64,000 nt of DNA, taken from an uncultured Pelagibacteraceae bacterium (GTDB lineage: Bacteria; Pseudomonadota; Alphaproteobacteria; Pelagibacterales; Pelagibacteraceae). Every line of letters begins with the position of its first letter. Position 1 is the first letter of the stretch. A program made the translations under genes and the position numbers. The stretch lies in contig CACENJ010000001.1 of assembly GCA_902560855.1 (NCBI GenBank), positions 110,935 through 174,934 of the forward strand, read 5' to 3'. Positions 49,103-58,568 of this stretch are shown in pieces. The notes beneath the pieces were generated by a model that saw only the letters and a list, made by a program, of their open reading frames with translations, ran no database searches and had not been told where the DNA came from.

Positions 49103-50482
49103 ATGACTTTAATAAAAAAATTAAAAGATAAAAAAGTCAATTTTGAATTTAACAAGGAATATATAAGAGTAGTAAACGAAAAAATTCAAAAAAATGATGC
49201 AGAATTTATTACAAATTCATTTAAAGAAATGCACCCCGCTGATACTGCGGACATAATTGAGCATCTTAATGAAGATGATAGAGAAAAATTAATTAAGCTC
49301 AACAATTTTAAAATTGACCCTGAAGTTTTTATTGAGTTAAACGAATCTATACAATCTGAAATAATTAAATATTTATCCACTGATACAATTGTCTCTATAC
49401 TAAAAAATCTTGAGTCTGACAATGCAATCAAAATACTCGAAAATATCGATGAAAAAAATAAAGATATTATTTTAAATTCTTTACCACCAAAAGATCGTTT
49501 TGCTCTTCAAGAAAGTTTAAGTTATCCAGAAGATACAGCTGCACGATTAATGCAAAGAGAATTTACTGCTATACCAAGCAATTGGTCTGTAGGACAAACA
49601 ATTGATTATCTTAGAGAAAATAAAGATTTACCTGAAGAATTTTTAGAAATATTTATTGTTGATAACGAATTCAAACCTATTGGTACAGTACCTTCTTCTA
49701 AAGTTTTGAGAACTTCAAGAGATGCAAATATGCAATCAATTATGCTTGAAACACAATTATCAATTCCTGTTGATATGGACCAAGAAGAGGTCGGACATTT
49801 ATTTGAAAATTATAATTTAAACTCAGCTTGTGTTGTAGATAAATCAAATAAGTTAGTTGGCATGATAACAAGTGACGACGTTTTGACTGTATTAAAAGAA
49901 GAAGCCGAAGAAGACGCTCTAAGATTAGCAGGAGTTGGCGATGAAGAAATTACAGATGGAGTAATTAAAAAAACTAAAAGAAGATTTAACTGGCTTTTGC
50001 TAAATTTACTTACGGCTTTTTTAGCAACTTGGGTCATTAGTATATTTGGAGCAACAATAGAACAAATGGTAGCACTTGCTTTTTTAATGCCAATTGTTGC
50101 ATCAATGGGTGGAAATGCTGGAATGCAAACTTTAGCTGTAACTATTAGGACATTAGCTACAAATGAATTAACCAAAAATAATTTTATGAAAACAGTTTCA
50201 AAAGAATTTAGTATAGGTATATTAAATGGTGTTATCTTTGCCGCTATAAGTGCTTTAGTTGTACATTTATGGTTTAAAGATATTAAGCTTTCACTAATTA
50301 TATCAATTTCTATGATTTTAAATATGATTGTTGCTGGCTTGTTTGGAATATTAGTTCCTGTAACTTTGAAGAGAATGAAAATAGATCCTGCGATAGCATC
50401 TAGTGTTTTTGTCACAACAATTACAGATGTTATTGGTTTTTTATCTTTTTTAGGTATAGGTGCTTATTTTTTCCTAAATTAG
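49103..50482 (+). CDS. mgtE: Magnesium transporter MgtE
   Basis: A 459-residue Mg2+ channel. It has a cytoplasmic N-domain of helical repeats (residues 30-130, HPADTADIIEHL), two CBS domains (about 145-265), a connecting helix and five membrane helices. The selectivity motif region MGGNAGMQTLAVTIR is intact. In known MgtE the N and CBS domains close the channel at high cytoplasmic Mg. It starts after AAGGAATTT, and its 3' end overlaps convergent panC by 4 bases. Confidence 0.95.
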   Translation: MTLIKKLKDKKVNFEFNKEYIRVVNEKIQKNDAEFITNSFKEMHPADTADIIEHLNEDDREKLIKLNNFKIDPEVFIELNESIQSEIIKYLSTDTIVSILKNLESDNAIKILENIDEKNKDIILNSLPPKDRFALQESLSYPEDTAARLMQREFTAIPSNWSVGQTIDYLRENKDLPEEFLEIFIVDNEFKPIGTVPSSKVLRTSRDANMQSIMLETQLSIPVDMDQEEVGHLFENYNLNSACVVDKSNKLVGMITSDDVLTVLKEEAEEDALRLAGVGDEEITDGVIKKTKRRFNWLLLNLLTAFLATWVISIFGATIEQMVALAFLMPIVASMGGNAGMQTLAVTIRTLATNELTKNNFMKTVSKEFSIGILNGVIFAAISALVVHLWFKDIKLSLIISISMILNMIVAGLFGILVPVTLKRMKIDPAIASSVFVTTITDVIGFLSFLGIGAYFFLN

Positions 50483-51291
50483 AAATTATCAATTAATCTT
50501 ATCCCATCTATGTTGTAGGCAACAAATAATCTGAAATTATTTCTATTATAACTAAATGATAAATTTTTTTCATTTCTTAATTCTAAATAATCGATTTTAA
50601 TTGGATAATTTGTTGTTAAATAATTTTTATAAAAAATAATCTTTTTTTTATAATTATAATTATTTTTTATCATTTTTTTTAATTTATATAAAGTTTTTGC
50701 AATTTTTTCGACCATATACATTGATTTTTTGGTTAGTAATAAATTTCTACTTGATAAAGCGGCAAAATTTTTATTTCTTACTGTTTTGCATGAAATGATT
50801 TTAGTGTTAAATTTCTTATCAACATATTTTTTAATTAAAAAAAGTTGTTGAAAATCTTTTTCACCTAAAAAAATATACTTTGGTTTTATTATATTCAAAA
50901 ACCTATCTATTATGTCTACTACACCTTCGAAATGACCTTTTCTAAACTTACCACACAATATTTTTTTTTTAATATGGATTTTAATTTTTTTTGATCTTTT
51001 TTTTTTATAAATTTCCTTTGTCTTTGGAATAAAAATATAATCAACATTTATTTTTTTAAGTAATTTAATGTCATTATTTATATTTCTTGGATATTTAGAA
51101 AAATCTTTTTTATTGTTAAATTGAGTTGGATTTACGTAAATTGATACTATAGTTTTATCACATTTTCTTAAAGATTTTTTGATTAATGACAAATGTCCTT
51201 TATGAAGGCCCCCCATAGTTGGGACAAAGCCAAGATTATCGACTTTAGAAATATTTTTTTTTATATTTTTTATAGTTCTTATTATTTTCAT
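50479..51291 (-). CDS. panC: Pantothenate synthetase
   Basis: Joins pantoate and beta-alanine with ATP to make pantothenate, the precursor of CoA. The 270-residue protein has the HIGH-like FVPTMGGLHKGHLSL and the IFLGEKDFQQL and ALSSRNLLL blocks, the last in the position of the KMSKS-like loop. It is very Lys- and Ile-rich. No panB or panD is adjacent. Its 3' end overlaps mgtE by 4 bases, and its start lies 34 bases from the divergent galU. Confidence 0.93.
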   Translation of the reverse strand: MKIIRTIKNIKKNISKVDNLGFVPTMGGLHKGHLSLIKKSLRKCDKTIVSIYVNPTQFNNKKDFSKYPRNINNDIKLLKKINVDYIFIPKTKEIYKKKRSKKIKIHIKKKILCGKFRKGHFEGVVDIIDRFLNIIKPKYIFLGEKDFQQLFLIKKYVDKKFNTKIISCKTVRNKNFAALSSRNLLLTKKSMYMVEKIAKTLYKLKKMIKNNYNYKKKIIFYKNYLTTNYPIKIDYLELRNEKNLSFSYNRNNFRLFVAYNIDGIRLIDNF

Positions 51292-51325
51292 TTGTAATAA
51301 TCTATTTTATAAGTAAAACATTTAA

Positions 51326-52141
51326 ATGATTAAACAAGCAATAATTCCTCTAGCAGGATTAGGTACCAGATTACTTCCTTTAACTACAGTTATTCCAAAA
51401 GAATTACTACCTATTAATGGTAAGCCAGGCTTAGAATATATTTTAGATGAATGCATTGAAGCAGGAATTAAAGAGGTAATTTTGATAATTTCAAATAAGA
51501 AAAAAATGATCAGAAGCTACTTTCAAAATGATCTTTTCTATAAAAAAATAATTAAAGAAAAGAAAGATAAAAGAATTTCAAATGAATACAAAAAAATTTT
51601 AAAATATAAAAAAATAATAAAATTTGTTTATCAAAATAAACCTTTAGGAACTGGCGATGCAGTTTTAAAAACGAAAAAATTTATAAAAGATAATTTTTTT
51701 TTAATGTTGTTGCCAGATGATCTTATTATAAGGAATAATTGTTCAAAAGAAATGATTTCAGTTCATAAAAAATACAAATCATCAGTAATGGCTAGTATGA
51801 ATGTTGATAAAAAAACAGTATCCAGGTGGGGAATTTTTAAAATAAGAAAAAAATTGAATAATAGTAATTTTTTAATTGATAATGTAATCGAAAAACCATC
51901 TGTTAAAAAAGCACCTTCAAATAAAGCAGTAATAGGAAGGTATATTTTGCCAAAAGAAATATTTAAAAAATTAAATAAACAAAAGAAAGGCAAGGGTGGA
52001 GAAATACATATCACAGATGCAATTCAAAAACTTATTTTAGATAAAAAAAAATTTATTGGTCATAATTTTGCCGGCAAATATTTGGATTGTGGTACAATGA
52101 ACGGATATATTAAATCTACGATTAGAATTTCAAAAAAATGA
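51326..52141 (+). CDS. galU: UTP-glucose-1-phosphate uridylyltransferase
   Basis: Forms UDP-glucose. The 271-residue nucleotidyltransferase has the N-terminal signature AGLGTRLLPLTTVIPKELLP, the central QNKPLGTGDAVL, the metal-binding Asp pair in LLPDDLI, and YLDCGTMNGY near the end. It is a little shorter than the ~295 of E. coli. It overlaps ugd by 4 bases, so the two enzymes form a unit for UDP-glucuronate, a sugar donor for surface glycans or glucuronosyl lipids. Confidence 0.93.
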   Translation: MIKQAIIPLAGLGTRLLPLTTVIPKELLPINGKPGLEYILDECIEAGIKEVILIISNKKKMIRSYFQNDLFYKKIIKEKKDKRISNEYKKILKYKKIIKFVYQNKPLGTGDAVLKTKKFIKDNFFLMLLPDDLIIRNNCSKEMISVHKKYKSSVMASMNVDKKTVSRWGIFKIRKKLNNSNFLIDNVIEKPSVKKAPSNKAVIGRYILPKEIFKKLNKQKKGKGGEIHITDAIQKLILDKKKFIGHNFAGKYLDCGTMNGYIKSTIRISKK

Positions 52142-53430
52142 AAATTTGTATTATTGGTACTGGTTATGTAGGTCTTGTTAGCGGCGTTTGTTTCTCTGAT
52201 CTTGGAAACGATGTGATATGTGTTGATACGAATGTTAATAAAATTGAAGATTTGAAAAAAGGATTAATACCAATTTATGAACCAGGTTTAGAAGAATTGG
52301 TAAAAAAAAATTACAAAGCTGGAAGATTAAATTTTACTACAGATTTAAGTAACGCAGTAAAAAATTCAAATATCATATTTATTTGCGTAGGAACACCGAC
52401 TAAAAAAAAATCCTATTCCGCTGATTTAAGACAAATTTACAAAGCAGTAAATAATTTACGTAAATATATAAATAGTTTTAAAGTTATTGTAACCAAGTCA
52501 ACAGTCCCTGTTACAACAGGTGATAAAATTGAAAGTCTAATATCTAAAAAAAAATCAAAAAAAATGTTTTCTGTTGTTTCTAATCCAGAATTTTTAAGAG
52601 AAGGAGAAGCTATAAGAGATTTTATGTTTCCAGACAGAATAATTGTTGGCACTGACAATACTAGAGCAAAAAATCTATTAAAAAATTTATATGATCCGCT
52701 TATTAAACGAGGAAGAAAATATTTAATAACTTCTCGTAGAGGAGCCGAGTTAATTAAATATGCATCCAATGCATTTTTAGCAACAAAGATAAGTTATATA
52801 AATGAAATTTCCAATTTATGTGAAAAAGTAGGTGTAGATATTGAGGATATTTCGATTGGTATGGGTTTAGATCAAAGAATAGGGTCAAGATTTTTAAGAC
52901 CCGGGCCCGGTTATGGTGGATCATGTTTTCCAAAAGATACTAGAGCTATAATTGATACTGCAAAAAAATTTAATACTAATCTATCCATAATAGCTTCAAC
53001 CATCAAATCTAACAATGATAGATATAATATTTTATTTAGTAAAATTAAAAAAATTATGAAAGGTAAAATTGCAAAAAAAAAAATAACTTTTTTGGGAGTC
53101 ACTTTCAAACCAAATACCGACGATATGAGAGAATCGCCAGCATTAAAACTTATACCCAAATTAAACAAAATCGGAGCAAAAATTTCTTACTACGATCCAT
53201 CAGGATCAAAATCAATTCTTGAAAAATACAAAAATGTTAGCTTTGCGAATAAAATATCTTCAGCTTGTGTTCATAGTGATTTGATAATTATTCACACTGA
53301 ATGGAACGAATTCAAAAATCTAAATTTTAAGCGATTAGTAAAAACTAGCAAGTTTTCCATATATGACATGAGAAATATTTACTCTCAAAAAAAAATGAAA
53401 AATAGTGGAATTAAATATTTTAAAATTTAA
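52138..53430 (+). CDS. ugd: UDP-glucose 6-dehydrogenase
   Basis: Oxidises UDP-glucose twice to UDP-glucuronate with NAD. The 430-residue enzyme has the Rossmann loop IGTGYVGLVSGVCF, the central dimer domain, the catalytic Cys in GPGYGGSCFPKD and the C-terminal FLGVTFKPNTDDMRESP motif. It is coupled to galU by an ATGA overlap. In several SAR11 members glucuronosyl lipids replace phospholipids under phosphate limitation, which could be one use; no glycosyltransferase is adjacent here to confirm it. Confidence 0.95.
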   Translation: MKICIIGTGYVGLVSGVCFSDLGNDVICVDTNVNKIEDLKKGLIPIYEPGLEELVKKNYKAGRLNFTTDLSNAVKNSNIIFICVGTPTKKKSYSADLRQIYKAVNNLRKYINSFKVIVTKSTVPVTTGDKIESLISKKKSKKMFSVVSNPEFLREGEAIRDFMFPDRIIVGTDNTRAKNLLKNLYDPLIKRGRKYLITSRRGAELIKYASNAFLATKISYINEISNLCEKVGVDIEDISIGMGLDQRIGSRFLRPGPGYGGSCFPKDTRAIIDTAKKFNTNLSIIASTIKSNNDRYNILFSKIKKIMKGKIAKKKITFLGVTFKPNTDDMRESPALKLIPKLNKIGAKISYYDPSGSKSILEKYKNVSFANKISSACVHSDLIIIHTEWNEFKNLNFKRLVKTSKFSIYDMRNIYSQKKMKNSGIKYFKI

Positions 53431-53888
53431 TTAATTTCGAAAATTGCATCAACTTCAACAGCAACTCCTAAAGGCAAGCTATTTGCACTAACAGCTGCTC
53501 TAGTATGTTTGCCAATATTACCAAAAACAGATGAAATTATATCTGATGCACCGTTTATAACTTTTGGCTGCTCTATAAAATCATCAGTAGAATTTACATA
53601 TCCTGTTAATTTAATGCATGATTTAATTTTAGATAAATCATTATTACAAGCTTTTTTTGTCTGAGAAATTATATTCAACGCACATCTTTTAGCAGCTTCA
53701 TAACCTTCTTCTACATTTAATTCTTTTCCAAGCTTGCCTTTGATAAATTCCCCATTTTCATTAATTGATATTTGTCCAGATACGTATAATAACTTACCTA
53801 CAATTTTAGTTGCAACATAAGATCCGACTGGATCTGGCGCATTAGGTAAATTTATATTCAGCTTTTTTATATTTTCTTCAATTGTCAA
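53427..53888 (-). CDS. RidA/YjgF-family protein, long subgroup
   Basis: A 153-residue YjgF/YER057c/UK114 protein. It has GSYVATKIVGKLLYVSGQ and the C-terminal HTRAAVSANSLPLGVAVEVD, the latter with the Arg used by RidA to deaminate reactive enamine/imine intermediates. At 153 residues it belongs to the longer subgroup rather than the ~128-residue archetype, so imine deaminase activity is plausible but not assured. The 3' end overlaps convergent ugd by 4 bases. Confidence 0.85.
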   Translation of the reverse strand: MTIEENIKKLNINLPNAPDPVGSYVATKIVGKLLYVSGQISINENGEFIKGKLGKELNVEEGYEAAKRCALNIISQTKKACNNDLSKIKSCIKLTGYVNSTDDFIEQPKVINGASDIISSVFGNIGKHTRAAVSANSLPLGVAVEVDAIFEIN

Positions 53889-53904
53889 TTGTTAAAATTT
53901 ATAT

Positions 53905-54120
53905 TTATTTGTTTTCTACTTTAGATTTTAAATTTTTTGCTGTATCTGATATTTTTTCTTTAGTTTCAGCTTGCTTTTCATTTAGTTTTGTTTTTAAATT
54001 TGTTGCTTTGCAATTTATTTTTTTTAAAAAATTAGTTTCTTTAGAGCAATCAATTATTTCTGCTGAATATGAATAAGTAGTTATAAATAAGCTTATAGTA
54101 ATAAAAAATAAAATTTTCAT
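53905..54120 (-). CDS. Small secreted protein of unknown function
   Basis: A 71-residue protein with a clear signal peptide (hydrophobic residues 3-17, probable cleavage after SYSA, residue 20). The mature part is short, with two Cys (Cys25, Cys37) that could form a disulfide, followed by a charged helix likely to be coiled coil. No family is recognised. It starts in a 4-base overlap with the topA stop, supporting a real, cotranscribed gene in the periplasm. Confidence 0.6.
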   Translation of the reverse strand: MKILFFITISLFITTYSYSAEIIDCSKETNFLKKINCKATNLKTKLNEKQAETKEKISDTAKNLKSKVENK

Positions 54121-56663
54121 TTTTTCCTTTTCTTTTTATTTTTATCGTATTCTTTTCTTTTTTCAATTAATATTAATGCATCCTCCATATTAATATCAGT
54201 AGGGTCTTTTTCTTCAGGTATTGTAGCATTTAATGATTTATATTTAATATAAGGACCGTATTGACCTTTCATAATTCTTACTGGTTTTTTGTCTTCAGGA
54301 TGTTCACCCAAATCCTTTATTAAAGATGATGAGATTCTACCAGGCTTTGCTTCAGCTATTAATGTAATTGCTCTATTTAAACCTATTGAAAATATTTCAT
54401 CTACATTATCTAATCTTGCTGATTTTTTTTCACATTTAAGATAAGGACCAAATCTTCCCACATTTAAAGTAATATCTTGATCATTATCAGGATTTTTTCC
54501 TAGGGAAATGGGTAATGAACATAAAAATTTTGCTTTTTCTATGTCAATTGTGTCAATAGAAATTCCTTTTGGTATAGAAACATTTTTTAAACCATTATCT
54601 TTTTTTTTCTTTTTATTCACTTTTTGTGCACTTTCAGTTTCTATTTCAAATTGCAGATAAGGTCCAAATCTGCCGTTTTTTAAAAAAATATCTTTACCTT
54701 TATCATTTTTACCAATTAGTTTTGGTTCAGATAAATTTGATTGTTCAGCAGCTTTAGCTTTAGATAAAGGTCTTGTAAATTTACATTCGGGATAATTAGA
54801 ACATCCTATAAAAGCTCCTCCTCTAAAACTATTTTTAAGACTTAATTCACCGTTATTGCATAACTTGCAATTACGATCGATTTTACCATTCGCATCAACA
54901 TCAAATACTAGGTCACCTAAACTTTCGTTTAACAAATCTAAAACTTCACGTGTTCTTTTTTCTTTTACATTATTAACATTTTTATTAAAGTCAGACCAAA
55001 ATTGTTCAAGAACCTCTGTCCAATCTTCTTTACCACTAGTTATATTATCTAATTGATCTTCTAGATTTGCAGTAAATCCATAATCAACATACTTAGTAAA
55101 TAATTTTTCTAAAAATGCAGATAAAAGTTTTCCCCTATCTGTGGGAAAAAATCTTTTATTATTTATATCAGCATAGCCACGGTTTGATATTACTGATATT
55201 ATGCTAGCATAAGTCGAGGGCCTTCCTATTCCTAATTCTTCTAACTTTTTAACAAGACTAGCTTCTGAATATCTTGGAGGAGGTTGTGTAAAATGTTGTT
55301 CATCTATAAATTCATCTAAGTCTACATTTCCTTTAGATACTTCTGGAAGAATTTTTTCATCATCATTTTCAATCTCATTTTTGTAAAGTTTTAAGAATCC
55401 GTCAAACTTAATAACTGATCCTGATGCTTTAAAGATATTGGATTTATCTTTAGACTCTATAACTATTGTGTTTCTGTCAAATTTTGCCGATTCCATTTGT
55501 GAAGACAAAGCTCTTGACCAAATTAAATTATATAATTTATATTGATCTGTGCTTAAGTATTTTTTTAAGCTATCTGGATTTCTTTCAATATCGGTAGGTC
55601 GTATTGCTTCGTGAGCTTCTTGAGCATTTTTAGCTTTTTTACCTGAATAATTTAAAGGTGTGTCGGGTAAATAATTTTTTCCAAAATTATTTTCAATATA
55701 ATTTCTGAATATTTTTATGCTATCATTAGATATATTTGTTCCATCAGTTCTCATATATGTTATTAAACCAACGGCATCACCTTCAATATCAATTCCTTGA
55801 TAAAGTCTTTGAGCTATTTGCATAGTCCTTGAAGCGCCAAATCCAAGTTTGCTCGATGCAGATTGTTGAAGAGTTGATGTTGTGAATGGCCCGGATGGAT
55901 TTCTAGTATAAACCTTTGATGAAATATCTGTAATTTCATAATCCTTCTTTTTAAGATCTTGTATTATATTATTTATGTCATTTTTATTTATGAAAGAAAA
56001 TTTTTCAATTTTTTTATTATTTATTTGGTAAGGACTTGTATTAACTATATTTCCATTTTTGTTTTTAAAGTTAACGAATAATTTCCAAAATTCTTCTGGT
56101 TTAAAATTTTCTATCTCATGCTCTCTTTCAGTTAGAAGTCTCAGCGCAACTGATTGAACTCTTCCAGCAGACTTTGATCCCGGAAGTTTTGTCCATAATA
56201 TTGGTGATATATTGAATCCAACAAGATAATCTAATGCTCTTCTTGCCATATAAGCATCTACCAGTTGAGGCTCAATGCTTCTAGGATTTTCAATTCCATT
56301 TGTAACTGCTTTTTTTGTAATTTCGTTAAAAATAACTCTTTCAATTTTTTTATCTTTTAATAGTTTTTTTTCATCTAAATATTCTTTTACATGCCAAGCA
56401 ATAGCTTCACCTTCACGGTCTGGATCAGTGGCAAGAATAATTTTATCAGAATTCTTAACAACATTTACTATTTCATTTAGATATTTTTTTGAAAAACTAT
56501 CAACTTCCCAAATCATTTTAAATTTATTTTCAGGATCTACGGAACCATTTTTAGATGGAAGATCTCTAATATGCCCATAGCTAGCAAGTACTGTATAATT
56601 ATCGCCAAGATATTTATTTATAGTTTTAGCTTTTGCAGGACTTTCAACAATTACTAAATTCAT
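54117..56663 (-). CDS. topA: DNA topoisomerase I
   Basis: Type IA enzyme that relaxes negative supercoils. The 848 residues comprise the Toprim domain (MNLVIVESPAKAKTINKYLG; DPDREGEAIAWH), the catalytic Tyr in GLITYMRTDGTN, and a C-terminal region with one four-Cys zinc finger (CKLCNNG, then GCSNYPECKF) followed by three repeats of the type GRFGPYL/GQYGPYI. Fewer zinc fingers than in E. coli is usual for Alphaproteobacteria. It is transcribed after plsY with a 37-base gap and leads into the small secreted protein. Confidence 0.97.
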   Translation of the reverse strand: MNLVIVESPAKAKTINKYLGDNYTVLASYGHIRDLPSKNGSVDPENKFKMIWEVDSFSKKYLNEIVNVVKNSDKIILATDPDREGEAIAWHVKEYLDEKKLLKDKKIERVIFNEITKKAVTNGIENPRSIEPQLVDAYMARRALDYLVGFNISPILWTKLPGSKSAGRVQSVALRLLTEREHEIENFKPEEFWKLFVNFKNKNGNIVNTSPYQINNKKIEKFSFINKNDINNIIQDLKKKDYEITDISSKVYTRNPSGPFTTSTLQQSASSKLGFGASRTMQIAQRLYQGIDIEGDAVGLITYMRTDGTNISNDSIKIFRNYIENNFGKNYLPDTPLNYSGKKAKNAQEAHEAIRPTDIERNPDSLKKYLSTDQYKLYNLIWSRALSSQMESAKFDRNTIVIESKDKSNIFKASGSVIKFDGFLKLYKNEIENDDEKILPEVSKGNVDLDEFIDEQHFTQPPPRYSEASLVKKLEELGIGRPSTYASIISVISNRGYADINNKRFFPTDRGKLLSAFLEKLFTKYVDYGFTANLEDQLDNITSGKEDWTEVLEQFWSDFNKNVNNVKEKRTREVLDLLNESLGDLVFDVDANGKIDRNCKLCNNGELSLKNSFRGGAFIGCSNYPECKFTRPLSKAKAAEQSNLSEPKLIGKNDKGKDIFLKNGRFGPYLQFEIETESAQKVNKKKKKDNGLKNVSIPKGISIDTIDIEKAKFLCSLPISLGKNPDNDQDITLNVGRFGPYLKCEKKSARLDNVDEIFSIGLNRAITLIAEAKPGRISSSLIKDLGEHPEDKKPVRIMKGQYGPYIKYKSLNATIPEEKDPTDINMEDALILIEKRKEYDKNKKKRKK

Positions 56664-56700
56664 AAATCACGAAACTACATAAATGATTTAGATAGTCAAA

Positions 56701-57279
56701 TTAATAAATTTTTGTCTTAGATTCTTCCTTATTTATCAGACGTTTAATATTTTCTCTATGTGTAAAAAATATTAAAACAAACATTATAAGAAAAAAAAAT
56801 ATATTTTGTCCGTTTAAAAAAAATAATAAATACATTGGAACACTTAATGATGCTATCAGTGAAGATAATGATGAATATTTAAAAATAAGAAAAAATATCA
56901 TCCAAATAAAAATAAATACAAAACCAAATATAATATTTATAGAAAACAATATTCCAACGTATGTGGCCACACCTTTGCCTCCTTTAAATTTCAGCCATAA
57001 AGGAAATACGTGTCCAATAAATACACATAAAGCACAAATATAAATAAATTCATTATAATAAAATTTTATAAAAATTACTGGCAGTACAGCTTTTACTATA
57101 TCTAAAATCAATGTACTGTATCCAACAGCTTTATTGCCTGTCCTTAGAGCATTTGTAGCACCAATATTTCCAGAACCTATATTTCTTATATCTATTTTTA
57201 AAAATATTTTAGTTAAAAGATAACCAAAAGGAATTGATCCGATTGTATAGGAACATAAAACTATTATTAATAATTCCAT
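56701..57279 (-). CDS. plsY: Acyl-phosphate glycerol-3-phosphate acyltransferase PlsY
   Basis: Integral membrane enzyme that makes lysophosphatidate from acyl-phosphate, the first step of phospholipid synthesis. The 192-residue protein has several membrane helices and the conserved loop motifs GSGNIGATNALR and KFKGGKGVATYVG. It lies 2 bases after the dihydroorotase-like gene, on the same strand. Confidence 0.93.
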   Translation of the reverse strand: MELLIIVLCSYTIGSIPFGYLLTKIFLKIDIRNIGSGNIGATNALRTGNKAVGYSTLILDIVKAVLPVIFIKFYYNEFIYICALCVFIGHVFPLWLKFKGGKGVATYVGILFSINIIFGFVFIFIWMIFFLIFKYSSLSSLIASLSVPMYLLFFLNGQNIFFFLIMFVLIFFTHRENIKRLINKEESKTKIY

Positions 57280-57281
57280 TT

Positions 57282-58568
57282 TTATAATTTATATAACTCC
57301 TCACCATTAACAAAAGTATTTGTTACTTTGCCTTGAAGTTTTTTATTTTCAATTGATGTATTTTTCGATTTTGAAAGCAAATTTTCCTTTTTAACAATCC
57401 AAGGTTTGCTTATGTCTACTATACAAAAGTCAGCATTATTTCCAATGTTTAAATTTCCTTTGTTTATTTTTAAGATTTTAGCAGGATTACTAGTTAGTGC
57501 TTCTATGATGGTGTACAATTTTACTGATTCATTATGAAATAATTCTAGAGATAAAGATAATAAAGTTTCAATACTTGAAGATCCAGTAGCCGCTTTAGAA
57601 AAAGTTAGTCTTTTTTGTTCCTCATCTTCTGGTTTATGATCTGAAACAATTACATCTATGGTTTTTTTGTTTAATCCTTCAACTAAAGCCAATCTATCTT
57701 TTTCGGTTCTTAGCGGCGGAGAAAGTTTTAAAAAAGTTCTGAAATTACCTATGTCATTTTCATTAAGTGATAAATTATTTATTGAAACGCCACATGAAAA
57801 TTTTAGAATTTCTTTTTTTTCTTTAATTAGATCAATAGATTTTGCTGATGATATTTGTGATATATGATATCTGCATTTGTATTCTTCTAATAATGATAAA
57901 TCTCTCTCTATTATTATTTTTTCCGCAACATCAGGAATGCCTTGCAAACCAAGTTTAGTGGAGATTATCCCATCATTCATCATTCCATTTTCTGCTAGTT
58001 CAAAATCTTCAGCGTGTTGAATTACTAATGAATTTAAATCATTAGCAGAATTCATTATTTTAGACATTAAACGAGTATTTTGTATTGTTTTTATTCCATC
58101 AGTAAAACCAATAATTCCTTTTTTTTGTAGCAAACCAAACTCCGTCATATTTGTTCCTTCAAGATTTTTTGTTAGTGAAGCTGTAGGAAAAATATTTATT
58201 TTTGATTTATCTCTTCCTCTTCTTTTAAGAAAATCTACCATAGAAACATTGTCTATTATTGGATTCGTATTTGGCATAGTAACAACTGAAGTTACACCTC
58301 CCGATAGAGCAGCGTTGCTCAAAGTTCTAAAATTTTCTTTATATTCGTAACCTGGTTCGCCTACAAAAACTCTCATATCAACTAATCCTGGAAATATATA
58401 TTTACCTTTAAGATCGATATATTTTTCTCTAGAAGGTATATTATTTTTATTAACTTTTTTACCTACAGCTTCAAATTTACCATTTTCATCAATTATCAAT
58501 CCTCCAATTTCATCTAATGAATTAGAAGGGTCAATTATATTTGCATTTAGAAAATATTTTTTTTTCAT
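57282..58568 (-). CDS. Dihydroorotase-like protein, probably non-catalytic (PyrX type)
   Basis: A 428-residue amidohydrolase-fold protein of the class I dihydroorotase family. The usual DMHVHLREPG metal site reads DMRVFVGEPG, so both His ligands are replaced (Arg66, Phe68). The His of the HVS block is Gln238 in YHISQISS. His185 (QHAED) and the Asp of SDHKPED remain. Loss of three of the ligands argues against normal activity. In several bacteria such a pseudo-dihydroorotase is a structural partner of aspartate carbamoyltransferase, and here the gene directly follows pyrB on the same strand, with no gap. True dihydroorotase must then be elsewhere; it is not in the window. Confidence 0.85.
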   Translation of the reverse strand: MKKKYFLNANIIDPSNSLDEIGGLIIDENGKFEAVGKKVNKNNIPSREKYIDLKGKYIFPGLVDMRVFVGEPGYEYKENFRTLSNAALSGGVTSVVTMPNTNPIIDNVSMVDFLKRRGRDKSKINIFPTASLTKNLEGTNMTEFGLLQKKGIIGFTDGIKTIQNTRLMSKIMNSANDLNSLVIQHAEDFELAENGMMNDGIISTKLGLQGIPDVAEKIIIERDLSLLEEYKCRYHISQISSAKSIDLIKEKKEILKFSCGVSINNLSLNENDIGNFRTFLKLSPPLRTEKDRLALVEGLNKKTIDVIVSDHKPEDEEQKRLTFSKAATGSSSIETLLSLSLELFHNESVKLYTIIEALTSNPAKILKINKGNLNIGNNADFCIVDISKPWIVKKENLLSKSKNTSIENKKLQGKVTNTFVNGEELYKL